Notes under the pieces: model-generated
Told to the model about the DNA's origin: nothing
Databases searched by the model: none
Seen by the model: only the letters and a program-made list of their open reading frames with translations
Assembly (NCBI GenBank): GCA_937890735.1
Contig: CALACZ010000195.1
Coordinates: forward strand, 1-8,124
DNA length: 8,124 nt
Reading direction: 5' to 3'
From: an uncultured Bacillota bacterium
GTDB taxonomy: Bacteria; Bacillota; Clostridia; Oscillospirales; Oscillospiraceae
Shown here: positions 1 to 6,200 of the stretch, piece after piece
Numbering within the stretch: the stretch's first letter is position 1
Layout of the letters: every line of letters starts with the position of its first letter
Made by a program: the position numbers and the translations under genes

Positions 1-1568
1 CGCAGCCAGTCCAGCATCCCGTCGTATCGCCCGGTATAGACGGCGTCAGGCAGCGTCAGGCTGCCTGCGAGCTGTGCGCCGCTGAACACGGCGTTGTCGA
101 TGTACACAGTGTCATACACGCCGTCCCAGACCAGCGAGATCTCGCCGGACGGCGCGCTCACCGCTTCAAACGCGCAGTCAAACAGCTCCAGCGTCGTTTT
201 CGGCAGGAACAGGGTATCATCGACCGCCGCGCCCGACCGCCGCGCCAGCCACGGCGAGCCGTCTGCATCCGTGCTGAATAGCACGCGTCCCAGCGCGCCC
301 GTTTTGACGACCTCATAGTGGTCCGCACCGGACGCGGCGTCAAACGACGTCCAATTGCCGCTATAGCCCGTATTGTCCATCGGCGCATACAGGAAGCTCA
401 CATAGGTGTTGTACGTCGCGCCGAGCGCCGGATCATAGCCGTTTTCCAGCGTGCCGCTTTTCGCATTCGACGCGATAAAGCGCAGCGCCGTGCAGCCGGA
501 AAATGCCTGCGCGCCGATCGTCTGCACGCCCTGCGGCAGCGTGACCTTCTGGATGCTCTCCGGCACGCGGAGCTGCACCGTGCGCGCCGGGATGCCCAGC
601 ATCGCCGTCATCGCGCGGTCATACAAAATGCCGTTCTGTGCGCGGTAATTGAGGTTGTCCTCCGCCACGCTGTAGCTCTGCTCCACGCGCAGCGCGAAGC
701 CCGCGGTGTTAATATGCAGAACACTCTCCGGCACAACGAGCTGATCGACCGTCAGATGCTCATCCTCCTCCAGATCGACCGCCTGCACATACTGCGGGAT
801 CTCCAGACGCGCCATATCCAGAATATCGTTGATCAGCGTCAGCAGATGCTCCGACAGCTCATCCGCGCGCTTCAGATACTGCATGGCGGGATGCTCCGGC
901 GGCAGCTTGCCTTCCGCCAGCGTCAGCATACCGCCGATGCCGTTCATCGGCGTGCGGATCTCGTGCGACATACGGAACAGAAAGCTCGTTTTGAACTGGC
1001 TCGCCGCCTCCGCCTGCGCGAGCCTGCGCTCATATTCCTGCCGCTTTTGATATTCCTCCGTCCAGCGTGCAAAAAAGAACAGATCCATCGTCTCGTCCTG
1101 ACTGCGCTGCACCGTCACCAGCAGCCACTGCCCGTTTTTCAGCTCCAGCTCGGCCTTGAGCGCGTTCTGACCGTCCCAGCTGCGGTAGCGCTTCCAGAAG
1201 CTCCGCCCCGCATCCGGCATTTGAAGCTGCGGCAGCAGATTCACCAGATCGTCCTGAAGCTGCCCCAGCGTCACGCCGAGCAGCCGCTCCGGGTCGCCTG
1301 CCGCCAGAATGGGGCGCAGGTCGCTGCGCCGCAGCATGAGGCAGACGTTGTCGCTCCGGCGCGCCAGCTCCTCCATGAGGATACGCTTCGCGCCCGGTGC
1401 GTTGCGGTCCTTCTGCGCACGCGGCAGCGAAGCACGCGGCTGCCTGCCCTTTTTCCGTCCCGGGATCGCGCCCAGCAGCACGACCAGAAAGATCAGCTCC
1501 AGGCAGCCAATGATGACCAGATAAAAATGCTCCCCCAGTACGGACAGGATCTCTGGCAACTCCGGCAT
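1..1568 (-). CDS. Membrane-anchored histidine-kinase N-terminal half fused to BspA-like leucine-rich repeats (partial, C-terminus beyond window)
   Basis: One frame stays open from the ATG at 1568 to the window edge, giving 522 visible residues. The ATG follows GGAGGA by 9 bases. Residues about 16-34 form one membrane helix followed by a basic stretch (GRKKGRQPR), so the rest should be cytoplasmic. Residues about 65-170 look like a PAS-type sensor. A coiled region (171-190) leads into a HisKA domain (191-256) with SHEIRTPMNG and phospho-accepting His202. In ordinary hybrid kinases the ATP-binding HATPase_c domain follows the NDILDMARLE motif. Here the frame continues as IPQYVQAVDLEEDEHLTV and then LRR_5-type repeats (VVPESVLHI, LRVPESIQKVTLP, IGAQAFSGCTALRFI, about 262-368). 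Residues 369-522 are unassigned, with further repeat-like strands such as DNAVFSGAQLAGSLTLP. No N, G1 or G2 box of the ATPase is visible. It may be a real fusion, a recombined pseudo-kinase or an assembly chimera. The domain calls are firm; function is unknown. Confidence 0.8.
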   Translation of the reverse strand, partial: MPELPEILSVLGEHFYLVIIGCLELIFLVVLLGAIPGRKKGRQPRASLPRAQKDRNAPGAKRILMEELARRSDNVCLMLRRSDLRPILAAGDPERLLGVTLGQLQDDLVNLLPQLQMPDAGRSFWKRYRSWDGQNALKAELELKNGQWLLVTVQRSQDETMDLFFFARWTEEYQKRQEYERRLAQAEAASQFKTSFLFRMSHEIRTPMNGIGGMLTLAEGKLPPEHPAMQYLKRADELSEHLLTLINDILDMARLEIPQYVQAVDLEEDEHLTVDQLVVPESVLHINTAGFALRVEQSYSVAEDNLNYRAQNGILYDRAMTAMLGIPARTVQLRVPESIQKVTLPQGVQTIGAQAFSGCTALRFIASNAKSGTLENGYDPALGATYNTYVSFLYAPMDNTGYSGNWTSFDAASGADHYEVVKTGALGRVLFSTDADGSPWLARRSGAAVDDTLFLPKTTLELFDCAFEAVSAPSGEISLVWDGVYDTVYIDNAVFSGAQLAGSLTLPDAVYTGRYDGMLDWL

Positions 1569-1872
1569 ACGACTTATTCCTCCATCCTGGGTGCATTTTG
1601 CGCCAGCGCACGAAAAGCGCATCCGCCGCAAAACAGCATTGGACGCGTAAATATGCGTATTTTTATAGTTATATTATACTTTGGGCTATTCTAGTGCGTA
1701 ATGGCAAAAACAGAAAAATTTACGAAAAATATGCATCTGATTCGTACATTTCCACAAGTAACCACCAGTTTTTTGCGATTTACACGCGCGATTTCCAGCT
1801 TCAGGTCGTTCTCCGCAAAAAGAATCGCCGCCCGCCGGATAAGTCCAGCATGCGGCTTTCTCATACTTTTGG
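1569..1872. other. Intergenic stretch, 304 bp, AT-richer than its surroundings
   Basis: This gap separates the DUF2238-like gene from the kinase-LRR gene. Apart from the candidate promoter and the kinase ribosome site, I see no strong hairpin followed by a T-run, so the upstream gene has no clear terminator. A 61-codon minus-strand frame (1691-1876) starts with a GTG overlapping the upstream stop. It lacks a ribosome site and resembles nothing I recognise. It ends close to the promoter, and I treat it as non-coding. Confidence 0.5.
1673..1701 (-). promoter_or_regulatory. Candidate promoter of the kinase-LRR gene
   Basis: On the minus strand a perfect TATAAT (1673-1678) lies about 105 bp upstream of the start codon. 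At 17-bp spacing the -35 position (1696-1701) reads TTACGC, a poor match to TTGACA, so the call rests mainly on the -10 box and the local AT-rich context. A second TATAAA lies slightly downstream. Confidence 0.4.
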
Positions 1873-2712
1873 TCACTCTGTTTCATCCGCAGGCGGCGCG
1901 TCCGCTTCCTCGGGCGCGTCGGTGATGGTAGGGATAAAGGCGCGGGCGATCCTGCCCTTGCCGCGGCGCTTGATGTAGAAATAGCCGATCACGCTGAACA
2001 CCACCGCACCGATGAAGTTGACGAACAGATCCTCCATCGTGTCGTAAAGCCCGATGTCGAGGTAGCCGCCCAGTCCCAGCTCCTGCCCGTTCACGATCAC
2101 GGAGTCGATGCCGCTGACCGTCACGGGGATATTTTTGTTCGTGGGGTCGAGCATCACGGACGTGATGCTGTGCACCACGGTATCCTTCTGCATATCCCAG
2201 TGCAGCAGGCGATCCGCACCGAACTCAAAAAATTCCCACAGCACGCCCACCGTCATCGAAAAGCAGAACGCCACCAGCGCCACATACACCGGCGAGAGCG
2301 TAAATTTGATGCGGCTGTTGCGGTTGAGGATGTCGATGAGCGCGAAGCCCGTCGCCGCGCAGAGGAAGCCCGTGGTCGTGTGGAGCATCGTGTCCCAGTA
2401 CGGGAAGGTGATGAAATAGCAGTTGAGTTCACCGAGAATTTCTGCCGCAAAAATGAACAGCAGAATGATGATCTCCAGCGTGGACGGCAGCTCGATGCCG
2501 AAGTTCTGCTGGATAAAAAACGGCAGCATATACAGCGCCAGCACCAGCAGACAGATGAACGCGCTTTCATACTCGCCGCGAATGATCGACGAAACGAGCG
2601 TCGCCACCACGATCAGACGCAGCACCAGATACACCGTAAACACCGCAGGACGGCGACGGATAGTCTCCTTCAGGTTGGGAAGTCTCTGTCTGTGTTTGAG
2701 ATGCTTTTTCAT
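1873..2712 (-). CDS. DUF2238/YjdF-like integral membrane protein
   Basis: The product is 279 residues with a basic N-terminus (MKKHLKHRQR) and about six predicted membrane helices (about 23-43, 48-69, 79-100, 110-129, 140-160, 229-248). Motifs that recall the DUF2238/YjdF group are YWDTMLHTTTGF (105-116), LWEFFEFGAD (158-167) and YDTMEDLFVNFIGA (223-236). The conserved Asp, His and Glu in or next to helices could form a polar or metal-binding site, but no reaction is established for the family. The tail after helix 6 is basic, then acidic and Pro/Ala-rich. The ATG at 2712 is chosen because AGGAG lies 7 bases upstream. Longer in-frame starts up to 2835 lack a ribosome site and would cross the promoter. 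It lies 123 bp downstream of feoB in the same direction, so an iron-related role is possible but unproven. Family assignment is moderate and function unknown. Confidence 0.82.
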   Translation of the reverse strand: MKKHLKHRQRLPNLKETIRRRPAVFTVYLVLRLIVVATLVSSIIRGEYESAFICLLVLALYMLPFFIQQNFGIELPSTLEIIILLFIFAAEILGELNCYFITFPYWDTMLHTTTGFLCAATGFALIDILNRNSRIKFTLSPVYVALVAFCFSMTVGVLWEFFEFGADRLLHWDMQKDTVVHSITSVMLDPTNKNIPVTVSGIDSVIVNGQELGLGGYLDIGLYDTMEDLFVNFIGAVVFSVIGYFYIKRRGKGRIARAFIPTITDAPEEADAPPADETE

Positions 2713-2791
2713 TTGCGTGCTCCTCTGCAATTCGGCTGCTGATGTCAGTATCCGCCGTTTGTGGTCGATCCATGCGCCTGCGTCTTGATTT

Positions 2792-2821
2792 ATCATACCA
2801 TATATGGAGGAAAAATGCAAA
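2792..2821 (-). promoter_or_regulatory. Candidate sigma-A promoter of the DUF2238-like gene
   Basis: The minus strand has TTTGCA (2816-2821, four of six matches to TTGACA), an 18-bp spacer and TATGAT (2792-2797, five of six). It sits about 80 bp upstream of the chosen start and 15 bp into the intergenic gap after feoB. This suggests the gene can be transcribed apart from feoAB. No terminator is seen between feoB and this promoter, so read-through is also likely. Confidence 0.5.
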
Positions 2822-2835
2822 GCATCTTCACGCAT

Positions 2836-4695
2836 TCACAGCACCGCGTTCAAACTGCCGCACAGGATCACGCCCGCCGCCAGCGGCAGCAGCGCTGCCA
2901 GCAGCATCCATTTTATGCTGCCCGTCTCGCGCCGGACGGTGAGCAGCGTCGTGCTGCACGGGCAGTGGAGCACGAAAAATACCATCGTGCAGAGCGTCTG
3001 CCGCGCCGTCCAGCCGCAGGCGGCAAGCGCCGCCGTGACCGGCGCGTCGCCCGTGAGCGCACCGCCGCCCGTCAGGATCATCGCCGCCAGCGGCAGCACC
3101 AGCTCGTTGGCGGGCAGCGCCAGAAAAAATGCCAACAGCAGCGCGCCGTTCATGCCGAGAAACGCACCCACGGGCTCAAGCAGCGCCGCCGCCGCGCCGA
3201 GCAGCGGCACGCCGCCGGGACGGATGTTCGCAAAGCACCAGATCACCAGCCCCGCCGGAGCGGCGACAGCGAGCGCACGCAGCAGAACGTGCAGCGTCCG
3301 ATCCAGCAGTGACCGCAGCAGCACCTGCCCGACCTTCGGCATCCGAAACGGCGGCAGTTCGAGGGCAAATGCACTCGGCACGCCGCGCAGCGCCGTCCGG
3401 CTGAGAAGCAGCGACGCGAGCAGACTCATCCCCACACCGAGCGCCACCGCGCCCGTCAGGATCGCCGCCGCCAGCGCGACGTTTTCGCCCGCCAGCATAC
3501 ACGCCAGCGCGATGAGCGCCGGAAAGCGCCCGTTGCAGGGCACAAAGCTGTTGGTCAGGATGCCGATGAGCCGCTCGCGCGGTGAGTCGATGATGCGGCA
3601 GCCCGCCACGCCCGCCGCGTTGCAGCCGAAGCCCATGCACGTTGTGAGCGCCTGCTTGCCGCACGCGCCGCAGCACTGAAAGCAGCGGTCGGTCAAAAAC
3701 GCCAGCCGCGGCAGGTAGCCTACGTCCTCCAGCAGCGTAAAGAGCGGAAAGAAAATGGCGACCGGCGGCAGCATCACCGCCACGACCTGCCCGACCGTCC
3801 CGAATACGCCGTCCACCAGCGCGCCGGTGAGCCATTCCGGCAGTCCGCACGCCGCCGCGCCCCGCCGCAAAGCCGCACCCAGCGCGGCGAACGCTCTCTG
3901 CAAAAGCTGCGACGGCACATTCGCGCCTCGGATCGTCAGCCACAGCACGCCGAACAGCATCGCCGCCAGCGCCAGCCAGCCGCCCCAGCCGGTCAGCACC
4001 CGGTCCGCCCGCCGCTGCCGCGCATCGGCGGCGCTCGGCTGCGACTGCGTCACCGCGTCCGCAAGCTGCGCCGCGCGCGTGACCTGGCGGCAGATCGCGC
4101 ACTCGTCCGTTTCGTCGTCCGGCTGCGCTCCTCCGGGCGGCAGCGGCTCTTCGCCCTCGATCACGCCGCGCACGCGCTGTTTCAGCGTCTCCAATCCCTC
4201 CGCGCGCCCCGCCGCCATCGGCACGACCGGCACGCCGAGCAGTCCTTCGAGCTTGGCGCAGTCGATCTGTAAGTTCCGCTTCTGCGCCTCATCCATTAAA
4301 TTCACGCACAAAACGACCTCGCGGCAAACTAACAGCACCTGTAGCGCCAGCGTCAGGCTGCGTGCGAGGCACGTCGCGTCGCACATCACGACCACGCAGT
4401 CCGCGCGCCCGGCGCGCAGGTACTCCGTCGCCACGCGCTCTTCCTCAGAGCGGCTGCACAGTGAATATGTCCCCGGCAGGTCGGCGACCACATAGCCGCA
4501 GCCGTCGTACACAAAGCGCCCCTGCGCGAGCGCCACGGTCTTGCCCGCCCAGTTGCCGGTGTGCTGGCGCAGCCCCGTCAGGGCGTTAAAGAGCGTGCTT
4601 TTGCCGACGTTCGGGTTGCCGATGAGCGCCAGAATGCGGTCGTTCGGGTCGAGCTTTTTTACGCGCGGCAGCGCGTCCGGCTTCGTCACGGGCAT
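2836..4695 (-). CDS. feoB: Ferrous iron transport protein B (FeoB)
   Basis: FeoB imports Fe(II) across the cytoplasmic membrane and carries a cytosolic GTPase domain. The 619-residue product begins with the G domain: G1 GNPNVGKST (26-34), Thr53 in the likely G2 segment, G3 DLPG (72-75), G4 NLMD (132-135), and G5 probably at MAAG (160-163), where SA(K/R) is usual. After a short cytosolic helical segment (to about 230) comes the polytopic membrane part. It has the gate motifs TTCMGFGCNAAGVAG and NSFVPCNGRFP, and the late CPCSTTLLTVRRETGS segment. The protein is near the short end for FeoB (E. coli about 770) but has all main blocks. The start is ATG 4695 because GGAGG lies 7 bases upstream. The frame extends further upstream only through the feoA shadow. 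It overlaps feoA by 10 bp, implying translational coupling. A CAIC motif (199-202) in the linker is unusual. Identification is very secure. Confidence 0.97.
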   Translation of the reverse strand: MPVTKPDALPRVKKLDPNDRILALIGNPNVGKSTLFNALTGLRQHTGNWAGKTVALAQGRFVYDGCGYVVADLPGTYSLCSRSEEERVATEYLRAGRADCVVVMCDATCLARSLTLALQVLLVCREVVLCVNLMDEAQKRNLQIDCAKLEGLLGVPVVPMAAGRAEGLETLKQRVRGVIEGEEPLPPGGAQPDDETDECAICRQVTRAAQLADAVTQSQPSAADARQRRADRVLTGWGGWLALAAMLFGVLWLTIRGANVPSQLLQRAFAALGAALRRGAAACGLPEWLTGALVDGVFGTVGQVVAVMLPPVAIFFPLFTLLEDVGYLPRLAFLTDRCFQCCGACGKQALTTCMGFGCNAAGVAGCRIIDSPRERLIGILTNSFVPCNGRFPALIALACMLAGENVALAAAILTGAVALGVGMSLLASLLLSRTALRGVPSAFALELPPFRMPKVGQVLLRSLLDRTLHVLLRALAVAAPAGLVIWCFANIRPGGVPLLGAAAALLEPVGAFLGMNGALLLAFFLALPANELVLPLAAMILTGGGALTGDAPVTAALAACGWTARQTLCTMVFFVLHCPCSTTLLTVRRETGSIKWMLLAALLPLAAGVILCGSLNAVL

Positions 4696-4925
4696 ACGCC
4701 GACCTCCACGCACGCCGCGTCGCACTGCCGCAGCGCGATCACCGCGCCGCGCACAAGATACGCGGCGGGGCTGCCCGCGGGGGCACGCAGCACGCATTCC
4801 GCCCGCGTCCCCGGCACAAGTCCCAGCTCCAAAAGCCGCCGACGCATCGCGCCGTCCAGTCCCAGCCCTCGCACCACGCCCCCCTCGCCGACCGCAAGCG
4901 CCCCCAAAGTCCGCACCTGTTCCAT
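4686..4925 (-). CDS. feoA: Ferrous iron transport protein A (FeoA), SH3-like
   Basis: FeoA is a small cytosolic SH3-like protein needed for FeoB activity. The 79-residue product is full length for the family. It shows the expected pattern: an early glycine-rich strand (GEGGVVRGLGLDG), RRRLLELGLVPGT in the middle, a hydrophobic strand with APAGSPAAYLVRG, and the closing IALRQCDAACVEV. The ATG at 4925 is preceded by GGGGAG at 8 bases. A GTG three codons earlier would sit on top of that ribosome site and is rejected. The stop overlaps the feoB start by 10 bp, so the two are co-translated. There is no feoC downstream. I see no convincing Fur or DtxR box upstream, so iron control cannot be shown from the sequence. 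Confidence 0.95.
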   Translation of the reverse strand: MEQVRTLGALAVGEGGVVRGLGLDGAMRRRLLELGLVPGTRAECVLRAPAGSPAAYLVRGAVIALRQCDAACVEVGVCP

Positions 4926-4957
4926 ACCGCCCACTCCCCGCAGTGATTTCTATGCCC

Positions 4958-4987
4958 AGAATATGAGCATTCGCGCAGTTTTGTGAC
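4958..4987 (-). promoter_or_regulatory. Weak candidate promoter for feoAB
   Basis: The minus strand shows GTCACA (4982-4987, four of six to TTGACA), an 18-bp spacer and TATTCT (4958-4963, four of six). It lies just after the lipoprotein terminator hairpin and about 33 bp before the feoA ATG, the only place a feoAB promoter fits. The boxes are weak, which would suit an activated or derepressed promoter, but this is inference. Confidence 0.35.
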
Positions 4988-5000
4988 ACGACAGATGCAG

Positions 5001-5036
5001 AAAGGGCGCACAGCCAAGCTGTGCGCCCCGGGTTTT
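5001..5036 (-). terminator. Terminator hairpin after the lipoprotein gene
   Basis: A perfect 11-bp stem GGGCGCACAGC / GCTGTGCGCCC (5004-5014, 5018-5028) closes a 3-base loop. It begins 15 bases past the lipoprotein stop. On the minus strand only TTTC follows, a short T-run. On the plus strand the tail is CGGGTTTTA. It separates the lipoprotein unit from feoAB. Confidence 0.75.
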
Positions 5037-5042
5037 ATGTGT

Positions 5043-5636
5043 TCAATCTGTTGCTGTGACATCCGCGATCATCTGCAAAACGCGCCCGCTGACTTCCAGA
5101 TAGTACTTCAGTTCCGCATCGTTCATCGTCTCCTGATCCCAGGTGCGGAAATTTTCATCGACCTCACTGGCTTTTGTCATCATGGAAGCATAATCTGACA
5201 GCAGCCCAAGGTCCGACGGATCTTCCTGATATTTCTTTAGGAAGCTGCAATATTCCGTATAAAACGCCTCATAGCTGTCCATTGCCTCCTTAAACTCCGG
5301 GCGCAGACCGTCCACCAGCTCCTCGGGTGTCTCCTCAGGTGTCTCCTCAGGTGCCTCCTCAGATGCCTCCTCAGGTGTCTCCTCAGATGCCTCTTCGGAC
5401 TCTCCTTCGGGTGCTTCTTCGGACGTCTCTTCCCGCGCCGCTGCCGTTTCGTCTTGAATTTCCAGTTCCTGTGCCGGTTCATCATTTGGAGTCGGCGCCT
5501 CAGGCTGTGTTGCCGGCTCTGACACGGTCGGCGCGGCAGGCGTGACCGACTCTCCGGCAGCCTCTTTTTCTTTCCCGCAGGCACACAGCGAAAGCAGCAG
5601 AACCACCGCGAGCAGGAACGCTAGGATCTTTTTCAT
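5043..5636 (-). CDS. Secreted lipoprotein with Glu-rich repeat linker and C-terminal helical domain
   Basis: The 197-residue product starts with MKK, a hydrophobic core and lipobox LCAC. Cys20 would be the lipidated residue, so the mature protein is anchored outside the cell membrane. Residues 21-60 are Ala/Pro/Glu-rich. Residues about 69-106 are an acidic low-complexity linker made of TPEE, ASEE and APEE units. The C-terminal 90 residues (LVDGLRPEFKEAMDSYEAFY to the end) are predicted mostly helical. They resemble a domain recurring in clostridial lipoproteins, which I tentatively connect with DUF6591. No enzymatic motif is seen and function is unknown. The ATG at 5636 has GGGGAG 6 bases upstream; a TTG two codons earlier is less likely. 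It is the strongest promoter context in the window and is divergent from an XRE regulator, which may control it. Confident as a gene, not in function. Confidence 0.9.
   Translation of the reverse strand: MKKILAFLLAVVLLLSLCACGKEKEAAGESVTPAAPTVSEPATQPEAPTPNDEPAQELEIQDETAAAREETSEEAPEGESEEASEETPEEASEEAPEETPEETPEELVDGLRPEFKEAMDSYEAFYTEYCSFLKKYQEDPSDLGLLSDYASMMTKASEVDENFRTWDQETMNDAELKYYLEVSGRVLQMIADVTATD
5320..5427 (-). repeat. 12-bp tandem repeat coding the Glu-rich linker
   Basis: About nine head-to-tail 12-bp units lie here. The plus-strand consensus is TCCTCAGGTGTC. The five units at 5332-5391 differ at one or two bases, and those toward 5427 have diverged (TCTTCGGACTCT, CCTTCGGGTGCT). Each unit encodes four residues ending in Glu-Glu. 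Units of 12 bp keep the frame, so copy number can vary without breaking the gene. Confidence 0.88.
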
Positions 5637-5671
5637 ATGCAACTCCCCTTTTCTATTTTATCTCTTTGCTG

Positions 5672-5700
5672 ATTATAATTCGCAAAATGACTTGTGTCAA
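5672..5700 (-). promoter_or_regulatory. Perfect consensus sigma-A promoter of the lipoprotein gene
   Basis: The minus strand reads TTGACA (5695-5700), exactly 17 bp, then TATAAT (5672-5677), a full match to the housekeeping consensus. It is about 36 bp from the ATG. A perfect palindrome overlaps the upstream two bases of the -35 box, so this strong promoter is probably held down by a repressor. Confidence 0.92.
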
Positions 5701-5715
5701 TAGCGCAGCGCTATT
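5699..5715. promoter_or_regulatory. Perfect 17-bp palindrome, candidate operator
   Basis: AATAGCGC-A-GCGCTATT is an exact inverted repeat with a single-base centre at 5707. It shares two bases with the -35 box of the lipoprotein promoter and lies 60 bp upstream of the divergent XRE gene. Size and symmetry fit a dimeric HTH_3 regulator. The link to the neighbouring XRE protein is inference from position. Confidence 0.6.
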
Positions 5716-5774
5716 TTCACAAGGTTTATAGAATTTGAAACTCCCCATAAAATATTGTCCGGGGGTTGAATTTT

Positions 5775-6002
5775 ATGAAAGCGGAGTACAAAGGTCTGTA
5801 TGAAAAGTTCGGTCTTAACGTGGTGTTCTATCGCAAGCGGCGCAAAATGACGCAGTTGCAGCTTGCAGAGCTGGTCGGCATCGACCGCAGCCACATCAGC
5901 GCCATCGAGCTTGGCAACGTCGGCGTTTCGTTTGACGTCGTGTTCAAACTCTGCGAGGTGCTGGGCGTCACACCAAAGGAATTGTTCGATTTTCGGGACT
6001 GA
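5775..6002 (+). CDS. Small XRE-family (HTH_3) transcriptional regulator
   Basis: This 75-residue DNA-binding protein is almost only one HTH_3 domain (about 10-72). The pattern is FGLNVVFYRKRRKMTQLQLA, ELVGIDRSHISAIELGNVGV, then the last helices FDVVFKLCEVLGVTPKELF. The recognition helix is around RSHISAIE. No sensor or oligomerisation domain is attached, as in small Cro/C-protein-like regulators. The ATG at 5775 has GGGGG 9 bases upstream; the TTG three codons before directly abuts that site and is rejected. The gene is the only plus-strand one here. It is divergent from the lipoprotein (138 bp between starts) with a perfect palindrome between them, suggesting control of the lipoprotein, itself or both. 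Its own promoter is unclear: TAGAAT (5729-5734) and TAAAAT (5748-5753) are possible -10 boxes without good -35 partners. No restriction or toxin gene is adjacent. Confidence 0.93.
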   Translation: MKAEYKGLYEKFGLNVVFYRKRRKMTQLQLAELVGIDRSHISAIELGNVGVSFDVVFKLCEVLGVTPKELFDFRD

Positions 6003-6023
6003 AGCGTCATTTCAGCATAATGT

Positions 6024-6060
6024 ACGGGAGGGGTTCTGCCCCTCCCGTTTTTTTGTTTTT
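6024..6060 (+). terminator. Rho-independent terminator of the XRE gene
   Basis: The stem CGGGAGGGG / CCCCTCCCG (6025-6033, 6039-6047), extended by an A-T pair, closes the loop TTCTG and is followed by seven Ts, a G and more Ts. It starts 22 bases after the stop. The GGGAGGGG stem also occurs in two units of the downstream palindrome array. Confidence 0.93.
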
Positions 6061-6088
6061 GCAACACACCGCCGCATTGCACCACGCC

Positions 6089-6142
6089 AAAGCCTCCTTG
6101 TGTAAAGCGAGGTGGCACGGTGAAGCCATGACGAAAGGATTG
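6089..6142 (+). repeat. Intergenic repeat, family X, left copy
   Basis: It starts AAAGCCTCCTTGTGTAAAGC and ends GAAAGGATTG. A first imperfect hairpin (CCTC and CTT pairing with AAG and GAGG around GTGTA, one bulge) is followed by GGCAC and a second hairpin around TGAAG. The layout matches the right copy at 6685-6741 read on the other strand. I recall this two-hairpin layout as common between genes in Oscillospiraceae, but cannot verify that here. Confidence 0.6.
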
Positions 6143-6200
6143 CGCGGTAGGGCATAGCAAATTGGAACGCGACAATGCGAATCCGTAGAAATTACCTCAA

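Noticed and set aside
318..1694. 458-codon plus-strand open frame opposite the kinase-LRR gene
   Set aside because: It is Arg/His/Gln-rich with no family pattern and mirrors a strongly supported minus-strand gene in GC-rich DNA, so it is an antisense shadow.
1691..1876. 61-codon minus-strand frame starting at a GTG that overlaps the DUF2238-like stop
   Set aside because: It lacks a ribosome site, its sequence is not recognisable, and its end approaches the kinase promoter. It could only be revived by conservation in relatives.
2713..2835. Longer N-terminus of the DUF2238-like protein starting at 2835
   Set aside because: That start touches the feoB stop and has no ribosome site, and the extension would cross the candidate promoter. 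The ATG at 2712 has AGGAG at ideal spacing.
4958..4975. Fur- or DtxR-type operator upstream of feoA
   Set aside because: GAATATGAGCATTC has only four-base arms that pair. This is too weak to call a metal-regulator box.
4696..4989. 98-residue N-terminal extension of FeoB
   Set aside because: The extension is the out-of-frame reading of feoA, rich in Gly/Arg/Ala. FeoB proper starts at 4695 behind GGAGG.
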